Source: Solirubrobacterales bacterium
GTDB lineage: Bacteria > Actinomycetota > Thermoleophilia > Solirubrobacterales > 70-9
Direction: 5' to 3'
Assembly (NCBI GenBank): GCA_017304845.1
Contig: JAFKLL010000014.1
Coordinates: forward strand, 62,001-126,000
DNA: 64,000 nucleotides
Position 1 is the first letter of the stretch. Every line of letters begins with the position of its first letter. This document shows positions 33,592-41,607 of this stretch, piece by piece. Position numbers and translations under genes: made by a program. The notes beneath the pieces are model-generated. The model had not been told where the DNA came from. It made no database searches and saw only the letters and a list, made by a program, of their open reading frames with translations.

Positions 33592-35856
33592 CTACTTCTC
33601 CGGTACCCGGCTCTTGAAGGATCTGAGCCGGAGGCTGTTGCCGACCACGAAGACGCTGGAGAAGGCCATCGCGGCGCCGGCCAGCATCGGGTTGAGCAGG
33701 CCCAGCGCGGCGAGCGGGATCGCCGCCGTGTTGTAGGCGAAGGCCCAGAACAGGTTGGTCTTGATCGTGCCGAGCGTCTTGCGCGAGAGCCGGATCGCGT
33801 CGCCGGCACTGCGCAGATCGCCCCGGACCAGGGTGATGTCCGCCGCCTCGATCGCGACGTCGGTGCCGGTGCCCATCGCCAGGCCCAGATCGGCCTGGGC
33901 GAGGGCCGGGGCGTCGTTGACCCCGTCGCCGACCATCGCCACCACGCCATCCTTCTGGAGGCGACGGACGACATCGACCTTGTCGCCGGGCAGCACCTCG
34001 GCGATCACCTCGTCGATCCCGACCTGCCCGGCCACCTGCCGGGCCGCGGCCTCGTTGTCGCCGGTCAGCAGGATCGGCTTGAGCCCCAGCTCCTTCATCT
34101 GGGCGATCGCCTCGGCGCTGGTCGGCTTGACCGTGTCGGCGACCACGAGGATGCCGCGCGGCTCGCCGTCCCAGCTGACCGCGATCGCGGTGCGACCTTC
34201 GCTCTCGGCCGACGCCTTGGCCTCGGCCAGCCCGTCCGGGAGATGCTGCGACCACTCGGCGAGAAGCGACTCGCGGCCGACCAGGACCGCGTGGCCTTCG
34301 ACCACGCCCTGGACGCCCTTGCCCTCGATGTTGGCGAAGCCCTCCGGGGTCGCCAGGGCCCCGGTCTCCTCCGCCGCCGCCTTGGCGATCGCCTGGGCGA
34401 TCGGGTGCTCGGAGGCGTTCTCCAGGGCGCCGGCGAGGGCGAGCAGCCGACCCCGGTCGGTCCCCTCGGCGGTGATGACGTCGACCAGGCTCATGCGTCC
34501 GGTGGTGACGGTGCCGGTCTTGTCGAGCACCACGGTGTCGACCTTGCGGGTCGACTCGAGCACCTCCGGCCCCTTGATCAGGACCCCCATGCGGGCGCCC
34601 CGCCCGGTGCCGACCAGCAAAGCGGTCGGGGTGGCCAGGCCGAGCGCGCAGGGGCAGGCGATGATCAGGACCGCCACGGCGGCGGTGAAGGCGGCCTCGA
34701 CCGGGAAGCCGGCGCCGAGCCAGGCGCCGAGCGTCCCGGCGGCGATCGCGATCACGACCGGCACGAAGACGCCGGAGATCCGATCGGCCAGGCGCTGGAC
34801 CTCCGCCTTGCCGGACTGCGCGTCCTCGACCATCTTCGCCATCTGGGCGAGCTGGGTGTCCGCGCCGACCCGGGTCGCCCGGACCACCAGGCGTCCGCCG
34901 GCGTTGACGGTGGCGCCGGTGACCGGGTCGCCCTCGCCGACCTCGACCGGGACCGGCTCGCCGGTCAGCATCGAGGCGTCGACCGCGGAGTTGCCGGCGA
35001 CGACCACGCCGTCGGTGGCGATCTTCTCGCCGGGCCGGACGACGAACTCGTCGCCGACCGCCAGGTCCTCGATGCGGATCCGGGTCTCCTCCCCGTCCCG
35101 CAGGACGACGACGTCCTTGGCCCCGAGCTCGAGCAGCGCCCGCATCGCGGAGCTGGCCCGGCGCTTGGAGCGCAGCTCGAAGTAGCGGCCGGCCAGGATG
35201 AACATGGTCACGCCGGCGGCGACCTCGAGGTAGATGTTCGAGGCGCCGTCGGAGGGAGCGACGGTGAGCTCGAAGGGATGGGTCATGCCCGGCTCCCCGG
35301 CGGTGCCGAGGAAGAGCGCGTAGAGCGACCAGAGGAATGCGGAAGTGGTGCCGACCGAGATCAGCGTGTCCATGGTCGCGGTGCCGTGCCTGAGGTTGAG
35401 CCAGGTCGCCCGGTGGAAGGGGAAGGCGCCCCAGACGATCACCGGAGCGGCCAGGGTGAGCGAGGCCCACTGCCAGTACTCGAACTGGAAGGCCTCGATC
35501 ATCGACATCAGGATCACCGGGATCGCCAGCAGCGAGGAGACGATCAGGCGGGTCCTGAGCTCGACCACCTCGCGGTCCTCCGCCTCGTCTCCCCCTTCCG
35601 CGTCCTCGCGCCTGGCCTGCGGCAGGCTGGCCGAGTACCCGGTCTTCTCGACCTCGGAGATCAGGGCCGAGGGGTCGAACCCCTCGGGCGCCTTGACCCG
35701 GGCCTTCTCGGTCGCGTAGTTGACGGTGGCCGTGACCCCGTCGAGCCGGTTGAGCTTCTTCTCGATCCGGTTCGCGCAGGAGGCGCAGGTCATCCCGCCG
35801 ATCTCCAGCTCTATGTCCTCGCCGGCCGGTTCGGGCCGGGACGTCACGGTGCTCAT
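33592..35856 (-). CDS. copA: CopA-like P1B-1 copper-exporting ATPase
   Basis: 754 residues. One N-terminal heavy-metal-associated domain with GMTCASC (Cys24, Cys27). About eight TM helices, TGEP actuator loop, Cu(I) site [20 protein letters not shown], phosphorylation site [23 protein letters not shown] and [16 protein letters not shown]. The final TM pair carries [21 protein letters not shown] with the N/Y copper ligands, and [20 protein letters not shown] gives M..SS. This is the full Cu(I) P1B-1 set. The start overlaps the upstream gene by 4 bp. Exports cytoplasmic Cu(I), fed by the CopZ chaperone encoded two genes upstream. Confidence 0.97.
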   Translation of the reverse strand: MSTVTSRPEPAGEDIELEIGGMTCASCANRIEKKLNRLDGVTATVNYATEKARVKAPEGFDPSALISEVEKTGYSASLPQARREDAEGGDEAEDREVVELRTRLIVSSLLAIPVILMSMIEAFQFEYWQWASLTLAAPVIVWGAFPFHRATWLNLRHGTATMDTLISVGTTSAFLWSLYALFLGTAGEPGMTHPFELTVAPSDGASNIYLEVAAGVTMFILAGRYFELRSKRRASSAMRALLELGAKDVVVLRDGEETRIRIEDLAVGDEFVVRPGEKIATDGVVVAGNSAVDASMLTGEPVPVEVGEGDPVTGATVNAGGRLVVRATRVGADTQLAQMAKMVEDAQSGKAEVQRLADRISGVFVPVVIAIAAGTLGAWLGAGFPVEAAFTAAVAVLIIACPCALGLATPTALLVGTGRGARMGVLIKGPEVLESTRKVDTVVLDKTGTVTTGRMSLVDVITAEGTDRGRLLALAGALENASEHPIAQAIAKAAAEETGALATPEGFANIEGKGVQGVVEGHAVLVGRESLLAEWSQHLPDGLAEAKASAESEGRTAIAVSWDGEPRGILVVADTVKPTSAEAIAQMKELGLKPILLTGDNEAAARQVAGQVGIDEVIAEVLPGDKVDVVRRLQKDGVVAMVGDGVNDAPALAQADLGLAMGTGTDVAIEAADITLVRGDLRSAGDAIRLSRKTLGTIKTNLFWAFAYNTAAIPLAALGLLNPMLAGAAMAFSSVFVVGNSLRLRSFKSRVPEK

Positions 35857-36767
35857 CTCGCCTCCAGCACGAACTCGGCCGTGTGGACCTCGCCGTCGAC
35901 CTTGAAGTCGAGGTACAGCAGGTAACGGCCCGGGGTCGGGGCCTCGGCCATGAAGGAGATCTCCGGGCCCGACAGGTCCCCCGGCTCGGCGTGGGCGCCT
36001 TCGGGATGGACATGCAGGTAGGCCAGGTCTCCCTCGCGCAAGGCGACGAGGTGGCCGAAGGCGCCCAGGTAGGGCTGCAGCTCCTCGACCGGCTTCCCGT
36101 CCCTGGTGATCTCGATGGCCAGGGCCTCGGACCGACCGGCGGCGAGGTTGCCGGTGAGCGCGGCCTCGAAGCCGTCGACCGAGTCCCGACGGGAGATCTC
36201 CGGGTCGATCGGCGTGAACTCGCCGGCGACCTCGACGTTCCTCGTCAGCGTCACGTTCGGCGCGTCTTCGGTCGCCGGCACGAAGTCGGCGAAGACCCGG
36301 TAGCTGCCGCCGGTCGGCCAGGACCAGGAGACGCTCCAGGTGCCGGTCGCCCGGTCCAGCCGGGGATGGACGTGACGGAACTCGGCTCCGTCGGAGCGCA
36401 CGATGATCAGGTGGAGCTCCTTCTCATGCGACTCCGAGAAGTCGGTGAAGGGCCTGCCTTCGGGGTCGAGCACCCGGAAGCTGAGCTCGCCGGGCTCGCC
36501 GGCCTTGACCGGCGATTCGACCGGGCTGAGGGTGTATCCGTCCTGTTCCATTGAAAGTCCTCTCACGTTCTCCGTGACCGAGCCCGAGCCCATCGACTCG
36601 TGCCCGTCCTCGCTGCCGCCCATCGACTCGTGGTCGTCGCTCTTGGCTTCCTTCGTCCAGTCGGCGACGGTCGAGTCCGGGATCAGGGCGCGACCGGCGA
36701 CGAACATGACGCCGAAGACCGCGAGCAGCGCGACCCCGTAGAGAGCCAGACGGGCGGCGGTGCTCAT
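35853..36767 (-). CDS. membrane-anchored beta-sandwich protein of the copper operon
   Basis: 304 residues. One N-terminal TM anchor ([19 protein letters not shown]) is followed by an acidic His/Met stretch [20 protein letters not shown], a plausible extracytoplasmic copper site. Two beta-sandwich modules follow. They carry His-rich strand ends such as [16 protein letters not shown] and [16 protein letters not shown], and [14 protein letters not shown] and [14 protein letters not shown] are parallel motifs. Proteins of this build occur beside copper ATPases in actinobacteria and are annotated only as hypothetical. It overlaps copZ and copA by 4 bp each. A function in binding or passing extracytoplasmic copper is inference. 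Confidence 0.85.
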   Translation of the reverse strand: MSTAARLALYGVALLAVFGVMFVAGRALIPDSTVADWTKEAKSDDHESMGGSEDGHESMGSGSVTENVRGLSMEQDGYTLSPVESPVKAGEPGELSFRVLDPEGRPFTDFSESHEKELHLIIVRSDGAEFRHVHPRLDRATGTWSVSWSWPTGGSYRVFADFVPATEDAPNVTLTRNVEVAGEFTPIDPEISRRDSVDGFEAALTGNLAAGRSEALAIEITRDGKPVEELQPYLGAFGHLVALREGDLAYLHVHPEGAHAEPGDLSGPEISFMAEAPTPGRYLLYLDFKVDGEVHTAEFVLEAR

Positions 36768-36997
36768 CGGCTCGCGCCGCCCGGCTCAGCCGAGTAGCCG
36801 GCCTCGTCGACGGCCGCGATCACGGCGGCCTCGTCGACCGAGCTTCCGGTCACGACGAGTCGCCCGCTCTCGGCGCTGACCTCGATCCCCTCGACACCGG
36901 CGACCGAGGAGACCTCTTCCCGGACCGCGACCTCGCAGTGGCCGCAATTCATGCCGGTGACGTCGTACTCGGTGGTCTTGCTCTGCTCGGTGCTCAT
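36764..36997 (-). CDS. copZ: CopZ-like heavy-metal-associated copper chaperone
   Basis: 77 residues, a single HMA fold. Metal motif TGMNCGHCEVAVREEVSSV has M-x-C-x-x-C; later SVDEAAVIAAVDEAGYSAE is the usual end. Delivers Cu(I) to CopA. First gene of the operon. AAGGAA lies 5 nt before the ATG, and the region to 37069 holds the promoter and two CsoR-like palindromes. Confidence 0.95.
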   Translation of the reverse strand: MSTEQSKTTEYDVTGMNCGHCEVAVREEVSSVAGVEGIEVSAESGRLVVTGSSVDEAAVIAAVDEAGYSAEPGGASR

Positions 36998-37018
36998 CGG
37001 GTTCCTTTCGTAAGACTA

Positions 37019-37033
37019 TACCCTTGGGGGGTA
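37019..37033 (-). promoter_or_regulatory. CsoR-like operator 1 with promoter of copZ operon
   Basis: TACCC-TTGGG-GGGTA, a GC-tract palindrome of the type bound by CsoR. On the minus strand it abuts TATAGT (37020-37015), a good -10 hexamer for copZ. The repressor would therefore block RNA polymerase. Confidence 0.7.
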
Positions 37034-37052
37034 CTAGTAAACCCACTGTAGC

Positions 37053-37069
37053 ATACCCCCGAGGGGTAT
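37053..37069. promoter_or_regulatory. CsoR-like operator 2
   Basis: ATACCCC-CGA-GGGGTAT, perfect 7-bp arms with 3 bp between. It lies 20 bp from operator 1 and between the divergent copZ and 2-hydroxyglutarate oxidase genes, so it could affect both. Confidence 0.7.
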
Positions 37070-37113
37070 CGAGGATCGGCCGCTGTCACGAGCTGGATGT
37101 AGCGTGTCGATCC

Positions 37114-38313
37114 ATGCAAGGGCCCTTCGATCTGGTCGTCGTGGGCGGGGGCATAGTCGGTCTCGCCGCCGCCCGTGAAGCCGCGCTGCGCCGGCCCGAG
37201 TGGCGCATCTGCGTGCTCGAGAAGGAAGACGATCTGGCCACCCATCAGACCGGCCACAACAGCGGCGTGATCCACGCCGGCGTCTACTACGAGGCCGGTT
37301 CGCTCAAGGCCCGCCTCTGCCGCGACGGCCGGCGGCGGCTGGAGGAGTTCTGCCGTGGGCGAGGCGTCCCCTTCAGGCGCGTGGGCAAGCTGATCGTCGC
37401 CACCGAGCCCGAGGAGCTGCCTCGCCTCGACGCGCTCGAGCAGCGCGCCAGGGACAACCGCGTGCCCGGGCTGGAGCGGCTCGGCCCGGCCGGGATCAAG
37501 GAGATCGAGCCCCATGCGGCCGGCCTCGCCGCGCTCCACTCGCCGGAGACCGGAGTCGTGGACTTCGCCGCTGTGGCCCGCGCCCTCGCGGCGGAGCTGG
37601 CCGAGCGCGGGCACGCGATCGCGACCGGCCACGAGGTGACCGGGATCGAGCCGGCCGGTGACCGTTCCGAGGTGCGCCACTCGCATGGGGTGACGATCGC
37701 CGACCGGGTGCTCTGCTGCGCCGGCGCCTGGTCCGATCGCCTCGCGGTCGGCTCCGGCGCTTCCCCCGACCCTCGGATCCTCCCCTTCCGAGGCGCCTAC
37801 CTGGAGGTGTCCGAGGAGAAGCGGGATCTGGTCAAGGGCATGATCTACCCGGTTCCCGATCCGGCCCTCCCCTTCCTCGGGGTCCACCTGACCCGTCATC
37901 TCGACGGCTCGCTCTCGGTCGGACCCACCGCCCTGCTCGTCGCCACCGCCCAGCCGGCCCAACCGCTTCGGGGGCGGGTCAGGGACCTGCTCCGAGTGGC
38001 CTCCTGGCCGGGAACCAGGCGCATGGCCTGGCGGAACCGGGCGGCGGCACGCCAGGAACTCACCCACGCCCTCCACCGAGGACGCCTGATCGAAGCCGCG
38101 CGCCGCTTCGTCCCGGAGCTGGATCGATCCGACCTGCGCCCGGGGATGTCCGGCATCCGCGCCCAGGCCGTCGGACGCGACGGGGCCCTGGCCGACGACT
38201 TCGCCTTCTCCCAGGTCGGCCACGTCCTCCACGTACGCAACGCCCCCTCCCCGGCCGCGACCTCCTCCCCGGCGATCGGCAGCCACCTGGCCGAGCGCCT
38301 CGACGAGATCTAG
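37114..38313 (+). CDS. lhgO: L-2-hydroxyglutarate oxidase family flavoprotein
   Basis: 399 residues from ATG 37114. FAD Rossmann motif DLVVVGGGIVGLAAAREAAL, then HQTGHNSGVIHAGVYYEAGS, which is the strongest signature of the LhgO/L2HGDH family of DAO-fold oxidases. RVLCCAGAWSDRLA, FRGAYLEVSEEKRDLVKGMI and YPVPDPALPFLGVHLTRHLD follow. The C-terminal RPGMSGIRAQAVGRDGALAD matches the end motif. It oxidises L-2-hydroxyglutarate to 2-oxoglutarate, passing electrons to the membrane. Monocistronic; divergent from the copper operon. Confidence 0.93.
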   Translation: MQGPFDLVVVGGGIVGLAAAREAALRRPEWRICVLEKEDDLATHQTGHNSGVIHAGVYYEAGSLKARLCRDGRRRLEEFCRGRGVPFRRVGKLIVATEPEELPRLDALEQRARDNRVPGLERLGPAGIKEIEPHAAGLAALHSPETGVVDFAAVARALAAELAERGHAIATGHEVTGIEPAGDRSEVRHSHGVTIADRVLCCAGAWSDRLAVGSGASPDPRILPFRGAYLEVSEEKRDLVKGMIYPVPDPALPFLGVHLTRHLDGSLSVGPTALLVATAQPAQPLRGRVRDLLRVASWPGTRRMAWRNRAAARQELTHALHRGRLIEAARRFVPELDRSDLRPGMSGIRAQAVGRDGALADDFAFSQVGHVLHVRNAPSPAATSSPAIGSHLAERLDEI

Positions 38314-38335
38314 CGCCGACCGGGCGACCGGCTCC

Positions 38336-38364
38336 TTGACAGCCGAACCGCATCGCCCTATACC
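38336..38364 (+). promoter_or_regulatory. consensus promoter of small secreted-protein gene
   Basis: TTGACA, 17-bp spacer, TATACC. It lies just past the lhgO stop and about 100 nt before the ATG at 38463. A matching element occurs at 56801. Confidence 0.7.
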
Positions 38365-38462
38365 TAATTTCAGCGCTCCCGGCCACGGCTTGTCCCGACT
38401 TCTAGCGGGAGCGCGACCCATCGGTCATGAAGACCGGACGGGGCAAGCGACAGGAGGAGCCA

Positions 38463-38966
38463 ATGAAGACAGCAAGGAATCTCTGCCTGCTGGTCCTGGC
38501 CATCTTTGCCCTAGGCGCCGCGAGCGCCGCCAACGCGTCGGCGGACACTGGATCCGGTGCCGCGATGTTCACCCTGAGCGGGGGCACCCCGTGCCCGACC
38601 GACTTCAGGTGGGACACCGGATCGTCTGGCGGTGTGCCGCCAAGCTCGGGACAGAGCATCGACGTCGGTGATTTCAACCCCACCGGCGCCTGTGCCATCG
38701 ACGTGATCGACAGCGGCGGCGAGGTCGACCTGAACCCCGGTGGGACGGTCAGCTCGGTAGGCGGTATCGACTTCGACATCGATGCCGGGCTGTTCGGAAG
38801 TTGCGAGTACGCCGGAAGCGTCTCCGGCACTTGGACTTCGACCCCGGATGCCAACGGCAACCTGATCGACATGAGCGGCACCGCGACCCGGATCGCCGGA
38901 TCGCCGTTCTGCCCTTCCCCCGTTTCGTTCACGATCACGGCCCAGAGCTTCACTCCCGACCCATGA
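38463..38966 (+). CDS. small secreted protein of unknown function
   Basis: 167 residues from ATG 38463, chosen because AGGAGGAG lies 5 nt upstream. Sec signal peptide MKTARNLCLLVLAIFALGAA ending at NASA-DT. The mature part is Gly/Ser/Asp-rich with Cys at GGTPCPTDFRWD, PTGACAIDVIDSG, LFGSCEYAGSVSG and GSPFCPSPVSF, four in all and likely two disulphides. GTWTSTPDANGNLIDMSGTA looks like a short beta domain. No family recognised. It has its own strong promoter and is convergent with the VanY-like gene. Confidence 0.8.
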   Translation: MKTARNLCLLVLAIFALGAASAANASADTGSGAAMFTLSGGTPCPTDFRWDTGSSGGVPPSSGQSIDVGDFNPTGACAIDVIDSGGEVDLNPGGTVSSVGGIDFDIDAGLFGSCEYAGSVSGTWTSTPDANGNLIDMSGTATRIAGSPFCPSPVSFTITAQSFTPDP

Positions 38967-39031
38967 CCTGACGCCACCCCGGTGGCCGCGTCGGGCTCCA
39001 CCCACCGCCTGACGCGGTCCGCCGGTACGCC

Positions 39032-39688
39032 TCACCCCCGCATCCTCGGATCATGGGCGGCGTCGGAGTACATGGCCGGGCAGCCGGCCGAGGCGGCGTC
39101 GGGACGCAGCTCGTAGTGCCAGGGCTCGTTGGCGTAGATCTGGCAGAGCCCGTACCCGGAGCCGTGCGCGGAGAGCCAGGCCGCGGACGCCGGGGGGCCG
39201 ATGTCGACCGCGTCACCCGAGACGTGGGCGGACGTCTCCGGGGTGGCCACCCATCGGGACGCCTCGGCCTCCGATCCGTACTGGGCGATCGCGTCGTTCA
39301 ACAGCTTCTGCTGGTACTCCGGCGAACGCCAGCCGCTGTCCACCTGCAGCTCGACGCCCTCGGCCGAGGCGTCGGCGGCGGCCTCGCGCAGAGCCCCGAG
39401 GAGATCCGAATCGAGGTTGGCCACGCCCGGGACCCCGTCGTCGAAGACGGTGGTTCCGTCGGGGATGGCGCCGTCGGCCTCTCCGAGCCGACCCGAACCT
39501 CGGGTGGGAAGGCCGAACGCCTCACCGACCTTGGCGCTCACCCGCGACGGATCGGTCGAGGAGGAGAACGCCGGCATCCTGTACGCGAGGGCGGCGATGA
39601 TCGCGACGGCTATGGCCAGCACGACGGCGATGCGGGTCCGACGGATGCTGCGGTGCCAGGTGATCGGTGTCAGGTCGTCGTAGCTCAC
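39032..39688 (-). CDS. VanY-type D-alanyl-D-alanine carboxypeptidase
   Basis: 218 residues from GTG 39688; a TTG at 39700 is possible and no strong SD is seen for either. One N-terminal TM anchor (RIAVVLAIAVAIIAALAY). The catalytic VanY/M15B domain is C-terminal: DSGWRSPEYQQKLLNDAIAQ, the Zn motif ETSAHVSGDAVDIG (S-x-H-x3-G-x-A-x-D), and EPWHYEL with the last Zn His and the catalytic Glu. It trims the terminal D-Ala from peptidoglycan stem peptides outside the cell. Divergent from a response regulator and sensor kinase, as in van-like regulated clusters, so cell-wall stress control is likely. No vanH/A/X genes are near, so glycopeptide resistance is not implied. Confidence 0.92.
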   Translation of the reverse strand: MSYDDLTPITWHRSIRRTRIAVVLAIAVAIIAALAYRMPAFSSSTDPSRVSAKVGEAFGLPTRGSGRLGEADGAIPDGTTVFDDGVPGVANLDSDLLGALREAAADASAEGVELQVDSGWRSPEYQQKLLNDAIAQYGSEAEASRWVATPETSAHVSGDAVDIGPPASAAWLSAHGSGYGLCQIYANEPWHYELRPDAASAGCPAMYSDAAHDPRMRG

Positions 39689-39734
39689 GCCGACAGTCAA
39701 GAGAGCGCCGCGTTGCCGGCCCGTATGCGGTTTT

Positions 39735-39753
39735 CGATATGTCCGCGATATGT
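39735..39753. promoter_or_regulatory. tandem CGATATGT repeats, likely response-regulator site
   Basis: Two CGATATGT copies start 11 bp apart (39735 and 39746), one helical turn, between the divergent VanY-like and response-regulator genes. This is the usual layout for OmpR-family proteins. No direct proof. Confidence 0.5.
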
Positions 39754-39774
39754 GCCAGCTCGTAGCATCGGACC

Positions 39775-40470
39775 ATGCGCGTGCTGGTCGTCGAAGATGA
39801 GCCCTACATGGCGGAGGCCATCCGCGACGGCCTGCGCCTGGAGGCGATCGCCGCCGACATCGCCGGGGACGGCGACACCGCCCTGGAGCTGCTCAACCTG
39901 AACAGCTACGACATCGCCGTGCTCGATCGCGACATCCCCGGGCCGTCCGGGGACGAGATCGCCGAGCGCATCGTCGCCTCCGAGAGCGGCATGCCGATCC
40001 TCATGCTGACCGCCGCGGACCGGCTCGACGACAAGGCCTCCGGGTTCGAGCTAGGCGCCGACGACTACCTCACCAATCCCTTCGAGCTGCGGGAGCTCGT
40101 GCTCCGGCTCAGGGCGCTCGACCGCCGCCGCGCGCACAGCAGGCCGCCGGTGCGGGAGATCGCCGGGCTGCGCCTCGACCCGTTCCGCCGCGAGGTCTAC
40201 CGGGACGACCGCTACGTCGCCCTGACCCGGAAGCAGTTCGCGGTGCTGGAGGTCCTGGTCGCGGCCGAAGGCGGTGTCGTCAGCGCCGAGGAACTGCTGG
40301 AACGAGCCTGGGACGAGAACGCGGACCCGTTCACGAACGCGGTGCGGATCACCGTCTCGGCCCTGCGCAAGCGGCTCGGGGAACCCTGGGTGATCGTCAC
40401 CGTTCCCGGCGTCGGCTACCGCATCGACGCGGACCCGGATGCCGACGAGGGCGGAGCGGATCATGAGTAG
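39775..40470 (+). CDS. OmpR/VanR-family response regulator
   Basis: 231 residues. Receiver residues 1-115: acidic pair VVEDEP, phospho-acceptor Asp51 in YDIAVLDRDIPGPSGDE, Thr in PILMLTAADRL. The switch Lys is replaced: GADDYLTNPF in place of the usual TKPF. Winged-helix DNA-binding domain residues 130-225: ALTRKQFAVLEVLVAAEGGV, RITVSALRKRLGEPW, VPGVGYRI. Its last codons overlap the start of the kinase gene. Expected to control itself and the divergent VanY-like gene. Confidence 0.95.
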   Translation: MRVLVVEDEPYMAEAIRDGLRLEAIAADIAGDGDTALELLNLNSYDIAVLDRDIPGPSGDEIAERIVASESGMPILMLTAADRLDDKASGFELGADDYLTNPFELRELVLRLRALDRRRAHSRPPVREIAGLRLDPFRREVYRDDRYVALTRKQFAVLEVLVAAEGGVVSAEELLERAWDENADPFTNAVRITVSALRKRLGEPWVIVTVPGVGYRIDADPDADEGGADHE

Positions 40471-41542
40471 GCGCCCGGGAATGAGCGTCCGCCTCAAGCT
40501 GACCCTCAGCTACGCCGGCTTCCTGATGCTGGCCGGCGCGCTGCTGCTCGGCGCGGCGCTCGTCTTCTACGCCTACTTCATGCCCGACGGCTGGATCATC
40601 ACCGGGAGCGAGGGATTCATGATCAACCGCTCGCTCCTGGTGCGCTCCTTCGCCCCGTTCGCCCTGACCGCGCTCGTCTTCCTGCTGGTCTTCGGCCTGC
40701 TGGGCGGGTGGATCCTGGCCGGCCGGATGCTCGCGCCGCTCGACCGCATCACCTACGCGACCCGGATGGCGGCGAGCGGATCCCTCTCCCACCGGGTCGA
40801 GCTGGAGGGCCGCCGGGACGAGTTCCGTGAGCTGGCCGACAGCTTCGACGTCATGCTCGCCCAGCTCGAGGCCCAGGTCGGCGAGCAGCAGCGCTTTGCC
40901 GCCAATGCCTCGCATGAGTTGCGCACTCCCCTCGCGGTCACCCAGACCCTGATCGACGTGGCCCGCACCGACCCCGACCGCGACAATGCCGAGCTGCTCG
41001 AACGCCTCCAGGTCGTCAACTCCCGCGCGATCAATCTCACCGAGGCGCTGCTCCTGCTCAGCCGGACCGACCAGGGAGCCTTCACCCGGGAGCCCGTGGA
41101 TCTGTCGCTGGTGACCGAGGAGGCGGTCGAGACGCTCCTCCCCCTCGCCGAGAAGAACGGGGTCGCGATCGAGGCATCGGGGGACGTGGCTCCGACCGTC
41201 GGCTCGCATGCCCTGCTGCTGCAGATGACCACCAACCTCCTGCACAACGCGATCGTCCACAACCTCCCCGAGGACGGCACCGCGCAGCTCCGCACGGCGA
41301 TCGACCCCGAGGCGGCCACCCTCACGGTCGAGAACACCGGCGAGAAGCTCACCCCGCAGCTGGTCTCGACCCTCACCGAGCCGTTCCAGCGCAGCACCGA
41401 GCGCATCCGCGGCGACCATGCCGGCGTCGGGCTCGGCCTGGCCATCGTCAAGAGCATCGCCCGGGCCCACGACGGCACCCTGGACGTCATCGCCCGCCCC
41501 GACGGTGGACTCCGCATCACCGCGCGGTTTCCGCTCGCTTAG
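40463..41542 (+). CDS. sensor histidine kinase
   Basis: 359 residues from ATG 40463, overlapping the regulator by 8 bp. Two TM helices (residues 13-35 and 65-90) flank a short extracellular loop of about 30 residues (FMPDGWIITGSEGFMINRSL). A HAMP domain follows (GGWILAGRMLAPLDRITYAT). H-box FAANASHELRTPLAVTQTLI, N-box TTNLLHNAIVHNLPEDG, G-box HAGVGLGLAIVKSIARAHDG. The tiny sensor loop suggests membrane or wall-linked sensing rather than a large ligand. Partner of the regulator at 39775. Confidence 0.95.
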   Translation: MSRRPGMSVRLKLTLSYAGFLMLAGALLLGAALVFYAYFMPDGWIITGSEGFMINRSLLVRSFAPFALTALVFLLVFGLLGGWILAGRMLAPLDRITYATRMAASGSLSHRVELEGRRDEFRELADSFDVMLAQLEAQVGEQQRFAANASHELRTPLAVTQTLIDVARTDPDRDNAELLERLQVVNSRAINLTEALLLLSRTDQGAFTREPVDLSLVTEEAVETLLPLAEKNGVAIEASGDVAPTVGSHALLLQMTTNLLHNAIVHNLPEDGTAQLRTAIDPEAATLTVENTGEKLTPQLVSTLTEPFQRSTERIRGDHAGVGLGLAIVKSIARAHDGTLDVIARPDGGLRITARFPLA

Positions 41543-41607
41543 TTAATCCCGGCGATACCGTCCGGTCGGTGGTATGTTGGCCGAAGGCCACTAATCGAGG
41601 GGAAGCC

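Noticed and set aside
31589..36013. A 1,474-codon open frame suggesting a CopA-CopB fusion.
   Set aside because: Only the part below 33589 has protein-like content; the rest is the wrong frame of copA, which has its own complete gene.
39032..41542. Vancomycin-resistance cluster.
   Set aside because: vanH, vanA and vanX are absent; VanY-type enzymes and VanRS-like systems are common without resistance.
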